Shown here piece after piece: positions 33,739 through 45,088 of a DNA stretch of 64,000 nt. The position numbers and the translations under genes are program-made. This DNA is from Strobilurus pachycystidiatus (lineage: Eukaryota; Basidiomycota; Agaricomycetes; Agaricales; Physalacriaceae). Each line of letters starts with the position of its first letter. Within the stretch, counting starts at the first letter, position 1. The notes under the pieces were generated by a model. That model saw only the letters and a program-made list of their open reading frames with translations, was not told where the DNA came from and did no database searches. Location: positions 992,001 to 1,056,000 of the forward strand of contig JAHLMK010000002.1 in the NCBI GenBank assembly GCA_019915135.1, read 5' to 3'.

Positions 33739-35186
33739 ATGGGCCGACATAGTATTCGCGGCGTTGAAGGTGAAAGGATCTCATCCGTGTACGTGTTCCT
33801 CGCTAGGATACCGACTGCCATTCAAACGCCGCCTTTGCAGATAGCCACGTAGACGCGGACGACGAAACTTTCGTCGGGGAGTCCAGGTCATATATGGACG
33901 AAGAAGACATCGGTCTTCTGAACCCGGAGAGTGTTTCTGATCGCTCACGTCCGAAGCGAGCAAAACGGTCTGGCTGCTGTGTATGCTGCGGGATCAAGTG
34001 TGTTCGTTGTATTATGACTTTATCCTTCACTTATATTCCCCAGTTGCTCACTTTTCTGGAAAGCCTTTGGTCTCGTTCTGTTGGTAACCGGAGGGTGGTA
34101 TGCTGTCAAGCTTATACTCTGGGCGGTGAATGTGCGTTTGCCTTGTGTGCTTTATGGTCGTGATGACTGACAGCTACTCTAGCCTGCTCCGACTGGGCTT
34201 GAAAATATGCCAGCCTACAGCACATCCTTGGGATGCTTATCGGCACCTCACGTGTATAAGGGAGGGAAAGTCACGGTCTCTATTCCCAGCGGAAATCGCC
34301 ACGACCACGCTATCGACGTTCACGGTGGTTCGCCTGGGACCATCTTTGTGACCGAAAGACCCGCAGATTCTACAGATGTTCAGTATGACATTCTCGTCAA
34401 GTCGAACAACGAGGAACTCCTTGACGAAGTCGCTCTTCTCTATCCTACGGACACAGAGGTTGACAATAGTCGATTCCTCTTATCGACGCCACTGTCATCC
34501 GAAGAATCCTGCCTGCGTTACGATATCGTTATGCGCGTCCCGCCGTCATTGAAGAAACTCCACGTCGCTTCAGTAAGTTACTTTTGCGTCGTTCGAAGCG
34601 GCCAACTGACTTGTGTGTGCAGCATACCGCTGCCCATGTTCAATTCGATCCCAATTCCCGCCTGTCTTTTGATGACCTCTTCGTCACTCTATATTCCATC
34701 AGGGATAACATGATCATTCCTCATGAGAATGTCCATGCTGGTCACCTCACCCTCGAGGTCTACCGAGGCTGGATTGTTGGGGACGTCGCTATAGTCAACA
34801 GCACCAACATCGTGACGCAGAGAGGAAATGGCGTTGCAAACGTTCGCGTACACCCCATCCCTAACCTGCCAGGCCCCGCATACTTTCAAACCACTACTGG
34901 TGCTGGTCGAACAGACGTTTTCTACGTCAGCGACCACTCTGCACCGCATCGCCTCATTCGCAATCAACATATCTCGTCCATGAATGCAAATGTTTATCTC
35001 ACTTACGAGCACTCAGACTTCTCAGGACAAGTTGCCCTGAACTCGCGCTCGTTCTCCGCAACCGGCCTGAGTAGTTTTGAGGCAGAGGATGATGTCGATG
35101 CAGAATGGACGCATTGGGTAGGAGATAAGGAGGGAGAGGATACGATATCCGTGAAGTCGAGGGGCTGGACTGGACTTTATTTCTAG
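33739..35186 (+). CDS. Single-pass membrane protein with large C-terminal beta-rich domain, unknown
   Basis: Five exons (33739-33769, 33841-33997, 34044-34131, 34183-34572, 34623-35186) give 409 aa. A short acidic N-terminus and a Cys-rich basic patch (KRSGCCVCCGINCS) precede one membrane helix (FGLVLLVTGGWYAVKLILWAV, about residues 70-90). The remaining roughly 320 residues are rich in strands (TIFVTERP, LEVYRGWIVGDVAIVN, DVFYVSDHSAPHRLI) and end in VKSRGWTGLYF. Topology suggests a type II protein with the large domain outside or in the lumen; the family is known to me only as conserved basidiomycete hypotheticals. The start at 33739 fits phase; the upstream in-frame ATG at 33628 is possible. 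Confidence 0.72.
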
Positions 35187-35265
35187 TTGTCGGCCCGTTC
35201 CTTTGTAATTAAGTATCCCGATAATACAGTATGATAGGAAGTCCGAAGCGCGTCCTTGAGTAGCG

Positions 35266-35981
35266 TCATGAAGATGACTCGGAAGGAGGTGATGCTAAGC
35301 GTGATTCTTCCGCTACACGTTGTCGATGGCGTGAATAGAGATTAGAGTCGTGCCTTTCGACGGCCTCTTGGAATGCGGCTCGTCTCGTAAAGAAGGTCTG
35401 TACACCAACAAGAGCGACAGTCTGAACTGTTAGACGCGATTTGGCAACGGAGAATGCATGTCCGAGACTCACCACAACCATACCGGCAATGATGAAGCGG
35501 TCTTTCCACCGGTCATCCACGGCGCCGCCTTGGTACAAGGCTCGGTGCCTGCGGACGTGCATAGCTCTTCTTGAGGCCGTTGTCGCTTGGGTGGCCTTCT
35601 CCGCCGGCGCTAAGGTGGGGGATTTCTTTCCCTGTAAAATATCGTACGCTTGGCCTATTGACTGAAATCGACCGTGCGCCTCTTCTGACGATATGGTGGC
35701 ATCGGCCTTGTCGGGATGATATAGTCGGACCAGCTCGTAATCTATCCATAACAGTTGTTCTTTGCTAAACACATAAGGAACGGAAACTTACATCGCGCTT
35801 TGACCTGCTCCGGCGACGCGCTTCCGGTCAAGTGGAATATTTGGTATGGCGTTGGGTTAGGGTGGTGGGGGTAAGGATAAGGATTCGAAGTCTTTGAAAT
35901 CCATCTTCTACCAGATGAAGTTGGGCCAAGTAAGCAGCGACATCGAGGAAGAGATTTGAATTCCGAAACGAAGGCGTTCAT
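35266..35981 (-). CDS. J-domain (DnaJ-like) membrane protein
   Basis: Exons 35792-35981, 35473-35741 and 35266-35421 give 204 aa. Residues about 43-105 are a J domain: PYQIFHLTGSASPEQVKARY, then YYELVRLYHPDKAD with the HPD motif needed to stimulate Hsp70 ATPase, and GRFQSIGQAYDIL. A membrane helix follows (FIIAGMVVTVALVGVQTFF). The second intron (51 nt, 35422-35472) is open in frame; splicing it makes this helix continuous, which is why I favour it. The N-terminus is Ser/Arg-rich and could be mitochondrial. It would recruit an Hsp70 to a membrane, perhaps mitochondrial. Confidence 0.85.
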
Positions 35982-36283
35982 GCTGGGTTGGGTTCATGTC
36001 AAAGACGGCTCGGAGCTATCGATCCGGTCTAGATCGACCCGCGGTAAGATTGTTGGCTTAGACCTCGTCTCGCCGCTCTCTTTCCAGTTTCTACAAAAGC
36101 GGTCTATATTGGCCGAACCCATTAGTTTACAATAAGAATACAATGGAGAATCTATACATAATCATGCTATTGAAGAAAGCCGGGTTATTAATGAGTGATA
36201 GGTGGCCGAAGCCGATGCGATACTCTATATGCGCAAGTAGATTCTAATGGAATAAATGCTGTCCATGTCCGTTGTCATGAGGG
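35982..36283. other. Intergenic
   Basis: 302 bases upstream of the J-domain gene and downstream of the TRP-like gene, both minus. No feature seen. Confidence 0.45.
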
Positions 36284-38502
36284 CTATCTATGAGCATCGG
36301 TGGTACTTATTGGGTGACTCGTGCTCCGTGAGTCTACCGGGGAACTTGGTGGGGTGATTGACCACCGTCGAGGAAGCATGTGCCCTAGATTTGTGGAAGC
36401 AGAGTCGCGATGAAACCCCCCAGTTTCACCGGTTGTCGGAGTGATGGGAGGGTATGGTTCGTTGATTTCCGGATCCAATGGCACGCTACGTTCGGGTGTG
36501 GGATTGCCTGGTCGAGTATACGAACTGACAGAAGAGCCCGTCCCCTTCTCGCCCTTCTCAAGAATCCCGCTGTCCTCCGTAGAAGACGTCGCCGAGGCGG
36601 ACGATTTGCGACGTGTCCACAGCCGAGCGATCCCGGAATGGAGCAGCATGTTAAATATCACGACAAGCACAGTGACACTGAAAATAACAGCCATCACAAT
36701 GCCGATGACGACGCGAGGAATGGGCGATACGCCGAGCTGTTCCAGGAAGGCAATTAGTAGCCCGGTGCAGACGATGCGTATGATGGCCAAAAACGTGGAA
36801 AAGACATCGGCGCCTCGTGTCTTGTGTGGTCGAAGAGCAATGAGACTGGCGAGTACGCCAACTTCCAAGATGAGAAGTAGGACGATTTGAGGGAGACCAT
36901 CCGCGTGTCCAAATGATATGAAGACGGATCGCATAAAGATGGCGCCTAGGGGGATCACGAAATAGAAGTAACGAGGGGTAACATATTGAGCGAACAGAGG
37001 TCCAAAGGTGGAGAGTAGGTCTGGACGACTGAACAATGCGTAGGACGTCGATTTTCGCGCCTCACGCATGGTCACCCAGATCGCGTAGCTGATGCCAGCT
37101 GTGATCGAAAGGAATGACAACACAGATAACAGAACCGTCGCCCAGGAATCGTCAAGAGTCCATTGGAAGAACGCGAACACAACCACTGGAAAAAGAGTGA
37201 TGATTCCCTATGACAGGATGAGTCTTGACACAAACCGCAACGAGGACTGACATACCAATCGAAGGGCCCAAGCGCGAACAAATGCCGGATATTTGACTCT
37301 CAACTCCACATATCGATCAGCTTTGGCGGTATGGTATCGTTGTAACGAGAACAGGATGGCGTAGATCAAGCCGAAGATACCAATGGCAACGGCGTAGAAG
37401 ATCAAGAGACAGAGGAAGGCCGTCATGAATGTATCCGCCGATGATATGTTCAAGGAATTAACGTATGTCGGGATTCCCGCGTCAAGAATGTTGGTTGACG
37501 TTCCAGTGACAACGGCAACGGAGGAAAGCGTATGTACTTGGCTGAGATCGCGTGCAGCCAAGGCGTTGTATGGGCTCAGTTTCCGATTCACGAACTCAAT
37601 GGCTGAGCTCGATGTGGAGTTGGCCATATTCCCCCCTGTGCGATGCCGCATGACATCAATGGAGGATTGCATCGATGTGGAGTGTACAAGCCCCATTGCC
37701 CAAGCAAAGTTGAGAGCATAGGCTCGGTATACCACGGGGTAGTTGAGGTTGAGGAAGGCGGAGGACGCGATGGTTTGATATAAATGGAGCAAGTCAACCA
37801 GGCGGTAGGGAAGCAATGCAGATGGGGATAGGGAATGCCAGGCCGCGACGGCGAGGCCACCAAGTGCAACGCCAGCTGTAGACCATGACACGGCGGTTTG
37901 CTGCGCTGACCACCCATTGGACAATGTGGCTTGAACGCAGGCTTTGAGTTTACCCGTGCCAACTTCAGTGAGGGCAAGCTGGGCATAACCTTCGAGATCT
38001 GGGATGACAAACGCGATGCCGGGTATCTTGCTTGCGATGTCGACGGAGGAAGGAAGGGCGATGGTGTCAGAGCCGACAAAATTGTACATGGGGAGTGGAC
38101 AGAGGACCCCGTTAAGAATATCGCACAGGTCAATGGTGATGTTCACGGGCTTGATGCCGTACACGTTGACCAGCAAGCTGGCAGAGACATTGACGTTTTC
38201 CTCCTGTGAAGCAAGTGAGTTGAGTGATGCCAATGGCGCAGCAGGAGAACCTACCACACTCGAGGCGGACACATTGAAGAAGATGGACTGATTGTTGTTG
38301 TAATAAGTCACATCGAATTGCTGAACAAGCAGTGATTCAGGTGGGTCGCAGTAGGTGACGGAGGACGTGTCTAGGGAGGAAAAGGGATCGAGGAAAAGTC
38401 TGGCTATGCTATAGCGCACTCACAAAGAATTTGCCGTTCAGCCCAAACAGGTGCCACTATCAGCAGGGTCGTTAGAAATGCAGCTCGCAACCGGGCGAGC
38501 AT
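36284..38502 (-). CDS. TRP-like/FLC family membrane protein with ML-like domain
   Basis: Four exons (38424-38502, 38255-38370, 37256-38203, 36284-37207) give 688 aa. A signal peptide is followed by an ML-like lipid-binding domain (LYTSSVTYCDPPESLLVQQF through LKACVQATLSNG, about residues 27-165), then about nine hydrophobic helices (for example FMTAFLCLLIFYAVAIGIFG and IVLLLILEVGVLASLIAL), and a Ser/Pro-rich cytoplasmic tail. This is the fungal TRP-like/flavin carrier (Flc) and Pkd2-type layout; relatives act in calcium homeostasis, cell wall integrity and membrane transport in the ER, vacuole or plasma membrane. The second intron (51 nt, 38204-38254) is open in frame. The specific member cannot be told by eye. 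Confidence 0.88.
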
Positions 38503-38928
38503 GCTTGGTCGTAAACGTTAGAGGGAGAGAGAGACGAGATAAAAGGGAGATGAGATTTGTGAGGATCAAGTAAAGACAGCGACACTGGAGTATAAAAGAA
38601 GGGGTGAGTCGTGGCAAAGGCGCCTTTGTTACCACATACGGAAAGTCTATTGTTCTGTTCTCTTGGCTGCGTATTGATTGTTTTGTTCCAGTCGGTCGAG
38701 GTGCGGTGGCGGTGGGCGTTTCAGCTGGATCAAAGAGTCGGACGAGGTGGCGGTAGACGACAGCCAGAGGGGCTAGGCGTAGCTCTCCAAGAGACACTCG
38801 GGCTCCAGGTTTACGCGCGCACGAAAGGGGTCAGCAACATGACGCTGGCCGAAAAAGGGACTTGCCGAGCCAAGCCGAGCTGTGACCTCTCCGTGACACA
38901 ATCCCGGTTCAACCCTACGACCTCTACC
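38503..38928. promoter_or_regulatory. Divergent promoter between TRP-like gene and ATP5
   Basis: 426-base head-to-head interval. No coding exon; the pyrimidine-rich stretch CAACCCTACGACCTCTACC lies just before the OSCP start codon. Confidence 0.45.
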
Positions 38929-39648
38929 ATGTTCGCCGCCCGCGCCGTCAGGACCACCCCCGCCCTTGGCAGACGCGCTGCCTCCGCCATCGCGCTCAAA
39001 TACTCCAACGCCATCTACGGCGCCGCGCTCGCAAAGTCCCCCGCGACGCTGACCAAAGTGCAGTCCGAACTTGCCAGCGTGTCGTCCACCATAAAATCGG
39101 ACCCCACCATCAACGCCTTCATTGGCAACCCCACCCTTTCCGCCAACGACCGCGCGGCTGGCCTCGCTTCCCTCTACTCTTCGCTTGAGGCCAAGAAGAC
39201 GCCCTTGTCTGCTCTCTCAAAGAACCTTCTTGCCGTTCTCTCCGAAAATGGCAGACTCGGCGAGACGGAGGGTGTCATCGACGGCTTCAACGAGCTAGTT
39301 GCCCAGTACCAGGGAGAACTCACGGTTACAGTCACATCCGCGGCCCCTCTACCGAAGGATATCCAGACGCGGCTCGAGACGTCCTTGAAGCAATCCCAGA
39401 CTGCCCAGAAGTCAAAGTCCGTCAAGATCATTAACAAAGTAGGCTACTTCCTTCTCCGATTCAATGCCTTGATTCACATCTCCGTAGGTCAACCCATCTG
39501 TTATTGGCGGCTTCGTCGTCGACTTCGGCGACAAGACTATCGACCTCAGTGTTCAGTCCCGGGTCACTAAACTCAACGCCGTCCTGCAACGTAAGATTAT
39601 CCTAGTCTTCCTCGATACGTACTGACGGCCATTATAGAGTCTGTATAG
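38929..39648 (+). CDS. ATP5: Mitochondrial ATP synthase OSCP subunit (subunit 5)
   Basis: Oligomycin-sensitivity-conferring protein, which links the F1 head to the peripheral stalk of the F1Fo ATP synthase. Exons 38929-39438, 39488-39590 and 39638-39648 (last exon 11 nt) give 207 aa, normal length. The N-terminus MFAARAVRTTPALGRRAAS is a typical mitochondrial presequence. The family fold is seen in ALKYSNAIYGAAL, the helical N-terminal domain, VTVTSAAPLP, and the C-terminal signature NKVNPSVIGGFVVDFGDKTI then DLSVQSRVTKL. Divergent from the TRP-like gene. Confidence 0.96.
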
Positions 39649-40482
39649 ACCGCCGCATTATTGTTAGACACGCAAATATGGTATCGATACTGAAAAGAAA
39701 CATTCGTTTGGTGCTTCATAGTCCGTTCAAGACCAGGTACCAAAAGCAAGAACAACTTATACATTCCTTCAACTGGAAACCCCGCAGCTTCTCTGTCGAC
39801 TGGGCCTCCTTGGGAGCATATCGAGCCTCTTAATTTGCGTCCGATCGACTTGGGTTGCCACCGCTGCCATGTGTGCGGCGTCAGTGTTCTATGCGTGATG
39901 GTGGCCCTAAATTACTAGTTGGCGCTTCATTTCAGCAAAACGAGGCCTGCCGCTGTGAGTCCTGTAAATTAGGCCTTTGCGTTGATATACTCGATCGCGC
40001 ATTAACCTTCCCTTGACCTTCGTGGCTGGTTCTTCCGCTTTCTATGCTCGTAAGTAAGTGCCCGGGGCGTAAAGATCTCCGGTCATCGGAATCTTTCTTG
40101 CTTACTGCTACGCGTTAATCAACTCGCAGGCTTTCCTAGGTGCGGAAGAGGAGTTCTATCAAGCTCCAACCGACAGAACAGTCTCCAACTCTGGATGAAC
40201 TTGGGGATGGGTTAACCACTAATGACGGTGCAGGTACTACCACCCTTTCTCCACTGTGAGACCGTGGCCCTGATTGAGTCTGACTCTTGCAGTCATAGGA
40301 AGGAAGAACACTACGTACCGGCATTCGCACGCGGATTCGCGGCGCTTGAGAGTGCCATGAATTGCAGCATGAACCGCCACAACGATAATCAAGATCCGCG
40401 AGGAAAGGACAGGACTGCCCGAAATAGGCGCACGAAGAATATAAGAACGTGCCCCGCTATATCGCAGTCCTCCTAACTTACA
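39649..40482. other. Gap of 834 bases, perhaps a small unresolved gene
   Basis: Between OSCP and the methyltransferase, both plus. Several splice-like signals occur (gtgagt near 39955, gtaag near 40050, ctcgcag near 40130) and one piece reads FLGAEEEFYQAPT after the last acceptor, with LDELGDG in another frame. A small multi-exon gene, perhaps for a short mitochondrial protein, is possible at about 39820-40260, but I could not build a closed frame. Confidence 0.3.
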
Positions 40483-41307
40483 ATGACAATGATTCTCTCC
40501 TGGTTCAAGATTCCCTTCATTCTCCTCGCCATGGCTGGTCTGCAGGTTACGGTTACGCCTCCCCATCCGCCTCCCAGTCACGACGAAGAGGCGCCATCGA
40601 CCAGCTTCGAGATAATTGTGAAGCAAAGAATGGGGCCAAGTCTCGTCAAGGTTAGAGTGTATCTCTCTCCTGGAACAACAAGTATCTGAACATTCGAGCA
40701 GACTATCTGTTGGCTCGCAGCGCTTGCAGAAAGCTTGGTCTTGGTAGCGAACGCCTTGCCCGCCACTTCGTTTTCTCGGGTCGTGCTTTCCTCTCTCGCC
40801 AAGTCAGGGAGCGCAGACCATATACACATATCTCCACTCTTCCTGTTCGGCACTGCGCTGACCATGGCTGGGGGATACATTCGCTACAGGTGCTATCGCG
40901 AGCTGGGCAGTCTGTTCACCTTTGAGATGAGCATCCGTGCGGACCACCGGCTGATAACGAGTGGGCCCTACTCTGTCGTCAGACATCCCGGTTATCTCGG
41001 GGTAATCTGCGCTGTATTGGGCATTGTATGCTGGCATGGGGCATCGGTAAGTTACTATTTTACGCTCTAGCCGCTGCATCTCAACACGCTCTTTTCATAG
41101 GGTTCATGGGCTAGAACATGCGGAGCTTTCGACTCGAACATCTTCCGGTTGCTCTCCATGGTCTTTGTGGTCCTGGTCACTATCATCATAGTGGGTCTAT
41201 TGAGACGAATGACGAAGGAGGACGATGCCTTGCGAAAGGAATTCAATGAGGCATGGGCAGAGTGGGCTGAGGAAGTGCCATACAAACTGATCCCTGGCGT
41301 GTACTAA
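40483..41307 (+). CDS. Isoprenylcysteine carboxyl methyltransferase-like protein
   Basis: Integral-membrane methyltransferase of the ICMT/PEMT-like family. Exons 40483-40650, 40702-41046 and 41101-41307 give 239 aa. Four to five hydrophobic segments are visible (AGLQVTVTP preceded by FKIPFILLAM; FLFGTALTMAGGYIRY; YLGVICAVLGIVCW; FVVLVTIIIVGLL). The S-adenosylmethionine-binding core is seen in LITSGPYSVVRHPGYLG, with the RHPGY motif, and the C-terminal EDDALRKEFNEAWAEW with the catalytic-region E. True Ste14 enzymes methylate farnesylated CaaX proteins in the ER; Agaricomycetes have many divergent copies, so the substrate is uncertain. Confidence 0.88.
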
Positions 41308-41595
41308 AAGATTGTGAACGACGCTTGTGTCAGAGCGGCGCACTACTGGTGCTTAGAAACGTGGTGGCGGGCCCTCGAGGCCTTGAGGCTCGAGATCTTG
41401 AGAGCCTAGTAGGGTCACGTGTGTGGGAAAGTAGCGGCTTCAAGTTGCTGCAGACGTGACCGGAATTAGTTACATATCATATCATTGTACTCTTAAGTAC
41501 CTGCATATTCTTTCGATTCTTTCGAATAATCCATCAACCCAAATCATTCGGCATCCGCCACTGTCCGTGGGCCGCAGCCAGCTTGAAGTGATTCC

Positions 41596-43805
41596 ATGGC
41601 GCCCAAAGAAATTCTCGACCAGAGTGAGTAACTATGTCCTTGCTAAAAGCCGCGTTTGACCTTCTTACTTCTCAGTTGGCCCCGACATGGTACCGTGGTA
41701 CGCCTATACTTTGAGCTCTTCCATCATCCCCCGATTTGACGCGTCGTACAGTCCTATATGTTCCCGTTCTGTCCGCGCCTCAGACATAAATGCACATATC
41801 GACGACGGGTGCCCAGACTCGGAACCTCCCTCTACACAATCGAAGTACTCCGCCAAGAAGTCCGCTTCTAACCTTGCGTCGATATTCAGACCTAAACCCA
41901 TGGCCAGTGGCCATGCAGCCACTGACCTTCCTTCGCCCTCGCCGTCGGTGCCAAAAGGGAAGAAGAGGACTTTGAACGACACAGTTTCTACAGTGCCCAT
42001 TCAAACCAAACGCGCGAAGATAACGACACAGTTTCAGTCAATCGCACCTTTGGCGGAGAGAATGCGCCCAGAGCGCCTCGAAGAGTTTATAGGGCATGCC
42101 CACTTGACCGATCCCAATTCGATGTTCATGAACGGAGTTGCCAATAGATCACTCGGGAGCATGATCTTCTGGGGTCCCCCTGGGTGCGCTGCGGTCGCTT
42201 ACACGTTGCTTCTCGATCCTAAAAAGCTACGCAGATGCGGAAAAACGACCCTAGCTAGGCTGTATGCTAAGCAGACGGACTCCGTCTTCAAGGAACTCAG
42301 TGCGACAGTGGTCGGTATCAATGATATACGGGCCGTTTTCGAGGAAGCGAAGAACACCTTCTTATTAACGCGGAGGTAGGTTGCTTCAGTGCGTGTTGTG
42401 ATGTCGTAAATTGACTGTCCGGATGATGTATAGGCGCACTATCTTGTTCTTGGACGAGATTCACCGATTCAATAGATCGCAACAGGTATCCAGTATTCTT
42501 CTTGCTCGTTGCCTCAACATGATCCTTATACCTCTAGGACATATTCTTACCTTTCGTAGAGCAAGGGCATATTCAAGTGCGAGTTTCCGATATATGCCTT
42601 TGACTACGCTTACACCAACTAGCTGTTGGGGGCAACAACAGAAAATCCTTCGTTCAAATTGACAGGTGCTCTGTTGAGTCGTTGTCGGTGAGTGCGCTCG
42701 TCCGCACTAACACGTGTAGTACGCATTGACGGCGTGTCTGTACAGTGTGTTTGTCCTGGAGCGTCTCACAGACGGCGACATTCAAACAATCGTGAAGAAC
42801 TCACTCTTGAGACTTTCACAAAGCTCTGATACGAGAGCGCCAGACGTCATCGACGTTTCATCATCGCAGAGCGAATCCTCTAGCCAGGGATCCTCAGCTA
42901 CCTCTGCTAGTCTGGCAGCCTTTCCGCAATTCACGGACAAAGTCCTTGCTTCTATTGTTTCGCTGGCATCCGGCGATGCGCGGACAGCACTCTCGATGGT
43001 GGAACTGGTGTCAAAGTCAAATCTACCGGAGGAGACTCTGATTGTCGACTTGAGGCGCTCTGTGTCAACGTCTTACGACCGTACTGGGGACTCGCATTAT
43101 GATCTGATCTCCGCACTTCATAAGAGTGTGCGGGGAAGTCAGGGGTCTGCTGCGATGTATTGGCTCGCGAGGATGCTCACCGGCGGTGAAGACCCTCTCT
43201 ACATCGCTAGACGCATGGTGGTATGTGCCAGCGAAGACATTGGAATGGCAGATCCTCATGCCCTGCCTCTGGTAAGCTCATTCAAATTCTTACTCATGCT
43301 TTCTAAATTGCTAACTCGTCGTTCTCGAGGCAATGGCCGCTCTGCAAGCTTGTCAGACCATTGGCATGCCTGAGTGTCGCATAAACTTGGCGCATATTGT
43401 AGCCTACCTCTGCGAAGCACCAAAATGTACCCGGGCGTACGAGGCATATGCGCGAGCCGAGCAGGCAGCGAAAGCAGACCTCACTCTTCCAGTCCCACTT
43501 GCTGTTAGAAATGCACCGACGAAACTGCTAAGTGAGCTCGGATGCGGAGCAGAATACCGTTATAATCCGGACTATGCGTTAGTCGGCTTTCGAGATTTAG
43601 CAGACGTACTCATGTTGACCATAGTCATCCGGTTACAAACACCTATCTGCCACCTCGCCTTGAGAATGAAGTGTTCCTACGCAGAGCAGGCGACAAGTCT
43701 GGGAAAATATGGGACGAGGAAGCTCTCGAACAGTGGGAGGCCAAGGAAAACAACGGTGGTAAATGGGTTGGCAGGTCTACAGACTCATCCACGGCGAGGT
43801 CTTGA
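41596..43805 (+). CDS. MGS1: Mgs1/WRNIP1-type AAA+ ATPase
   Basis: Replication-stress ATPase of the RarA/Mgs1/WRNIP1 family, which acts with PCNA and polymerase delta at stalled forks. Ten exons (41596-41623, 41676-41697, 41752-42183, 42235-42375, 42434-42485, 42538-42576, 42623-42687, 42746-43271, 43330-43577, 43625-43805) give 577 aa. The N-terminal ubiquitin-binding UBZ4 finger (CPICSRSV, NAHIDDGC; Cys17, Cys20, His32, Cys37) is cut by two introns and appears only after splicing. Walker A is GPPGCGKT (about 157-164), split by an intron; Walker B is ILFLDEIHRF; sensor 1 is GATTENPSF; arginine-finger region LLSRCRVFVLERL. The C-terminal RarA domain has ARRMVVCASEDIGMADP. All junctions keep phase. 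The stop is 60 bp from the stop of the convergent neighbour. Confidence 0.95.
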
Positions 43806-43864
43806 TAAGAGTCTGATTAATTACGCGTGGAGAATACATCTCTTTCCATTGAGGTTGCTAAATA

Positions 43865-44822
43865 CTATAAAGAGTCCGAATGTTTTGCACAAACTATTTC
43901 CTCGAGACGCGGTAACGCTCGGCCAAAGCTCTGTTTGCGGGCAAAGAGATCAGCATATTTCTCCGAAGCTAGATATGGGACTAACCCTTCTCCACCCCAA
44001 AGGGTGAGCAATCCAACAGAAACTGCCGATACCAATCGTCGATCCCAGGTCGGCTTGTCCCAGTTGATGTACGAGAAGTAGCCGACTGTGCCAAGAATGC
44101 CCGCATTCACTGAGAATTGGGTCAACACAAGCCAAAAAGGATTAGAATGATCGCCTCACATAGTCCGACCAATCCGCCTAACACGCCTGGGCGCAGGATG
44201 GCTTCTTGCAGATGGCGGTAAACCAGGGTACCCTCTTTCTTGGCATAACGAGCCTCTGCCTGCCCACGCTCAGTTTGATGGTATTTCTCTGCGCCGTACC
44301 CTTCGACAGAAAGAAGTGCGAGTGTCACCGCTGCGGTTGCAGAGAGTACTTTCGGGTCGCGACGGAGGTGGGGCTGGGTATAGAATGCTCGCGTCGTGCC
44401 AGCGATGAGGCCAATGTTGATGATTCCGACGAGCCCGCCTACGACGCCGGGACGGAAGAGATAGTGCTTGGTGACTTCCCAGAGATACAGCCCTTCAGCG
44501 CGAATCTCCTCCACGTTGCGGTTCTTTTTTCTCCTTGCGGGGGAAGGCGGGAAGCCGGCCGGTGCCGCTGGCGGAGGTGCGTCTGGCGCAGGGGCGTGTT
44601 CAGAGGTGAGGGTGGCAGGGTGACTCTTGAAGTCCGATGATACGACGTTCACTTTGGAAGAGTCGTCGGCGATGCCAGAGGCGGTCTGGGGAGCAGTGTT
44701 CAGCAGGCCGGTATCGGGCTGGGGGTCAGAGGTGGCCGGGGCGTCTGCAGTGAGTAAGTAACGCGTCGATGAGGAAGGCAACGCAGATACGCACTGGCCG
44801 CGACGGACGCGTAGGAAGACAT
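43865..44822 (-). CDS. Membrane protein with an internal duplicated unit, unknown
   Basis: Exons 44795-44822, 44160-44744 and 43865-44109 give 285 aa. Residues 1-95 are Ala/Pro/Ser-rich. Then two related units follow: EVTKHYLFRPGVVGGLVGIINIG with a second helix about 45 residues later, and LQEAILRPGVLGGLVGLLNAG with a second helix at similar distance (RRLVSAVSVGLLTLWGG). Each has the core RPGV(V/L)GGLVG(I/L)(I/L)N, so the protein probably arose by internal duplication of a two-helix hairpin, four helices in all. The N-terminus could be cytosolic or intermembrane-space. I do not know the family; a mitochondrial or ER membrane location is a guess. The second repeat is only visible after splicing the 50-nt intron at 44110-44159. 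Confidence 0.75.
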
Positions 44823-45088
44823 GGCTGCGGAGATATGCTGGCGGTGCAGGTGGGAGGTTGAGTTACCAAATGAGGGCGATAGACGCCTTTATGTTGGTTT
44901 GACTGGCGTCGTCATTGCGCACGACGTCATACACGACACCAATGACGACGCTCAGTGATCCGCGCAAACAGCTCAATGTGGTGCGCGATCATTTTGGCAA
45001 GTATGGGTTTGGCGCAAAACAATATACACAAGGTCACAGTACAGGCAACGACGTAGAAACTAATTCTTCACTCCGATCCAATTCACGG

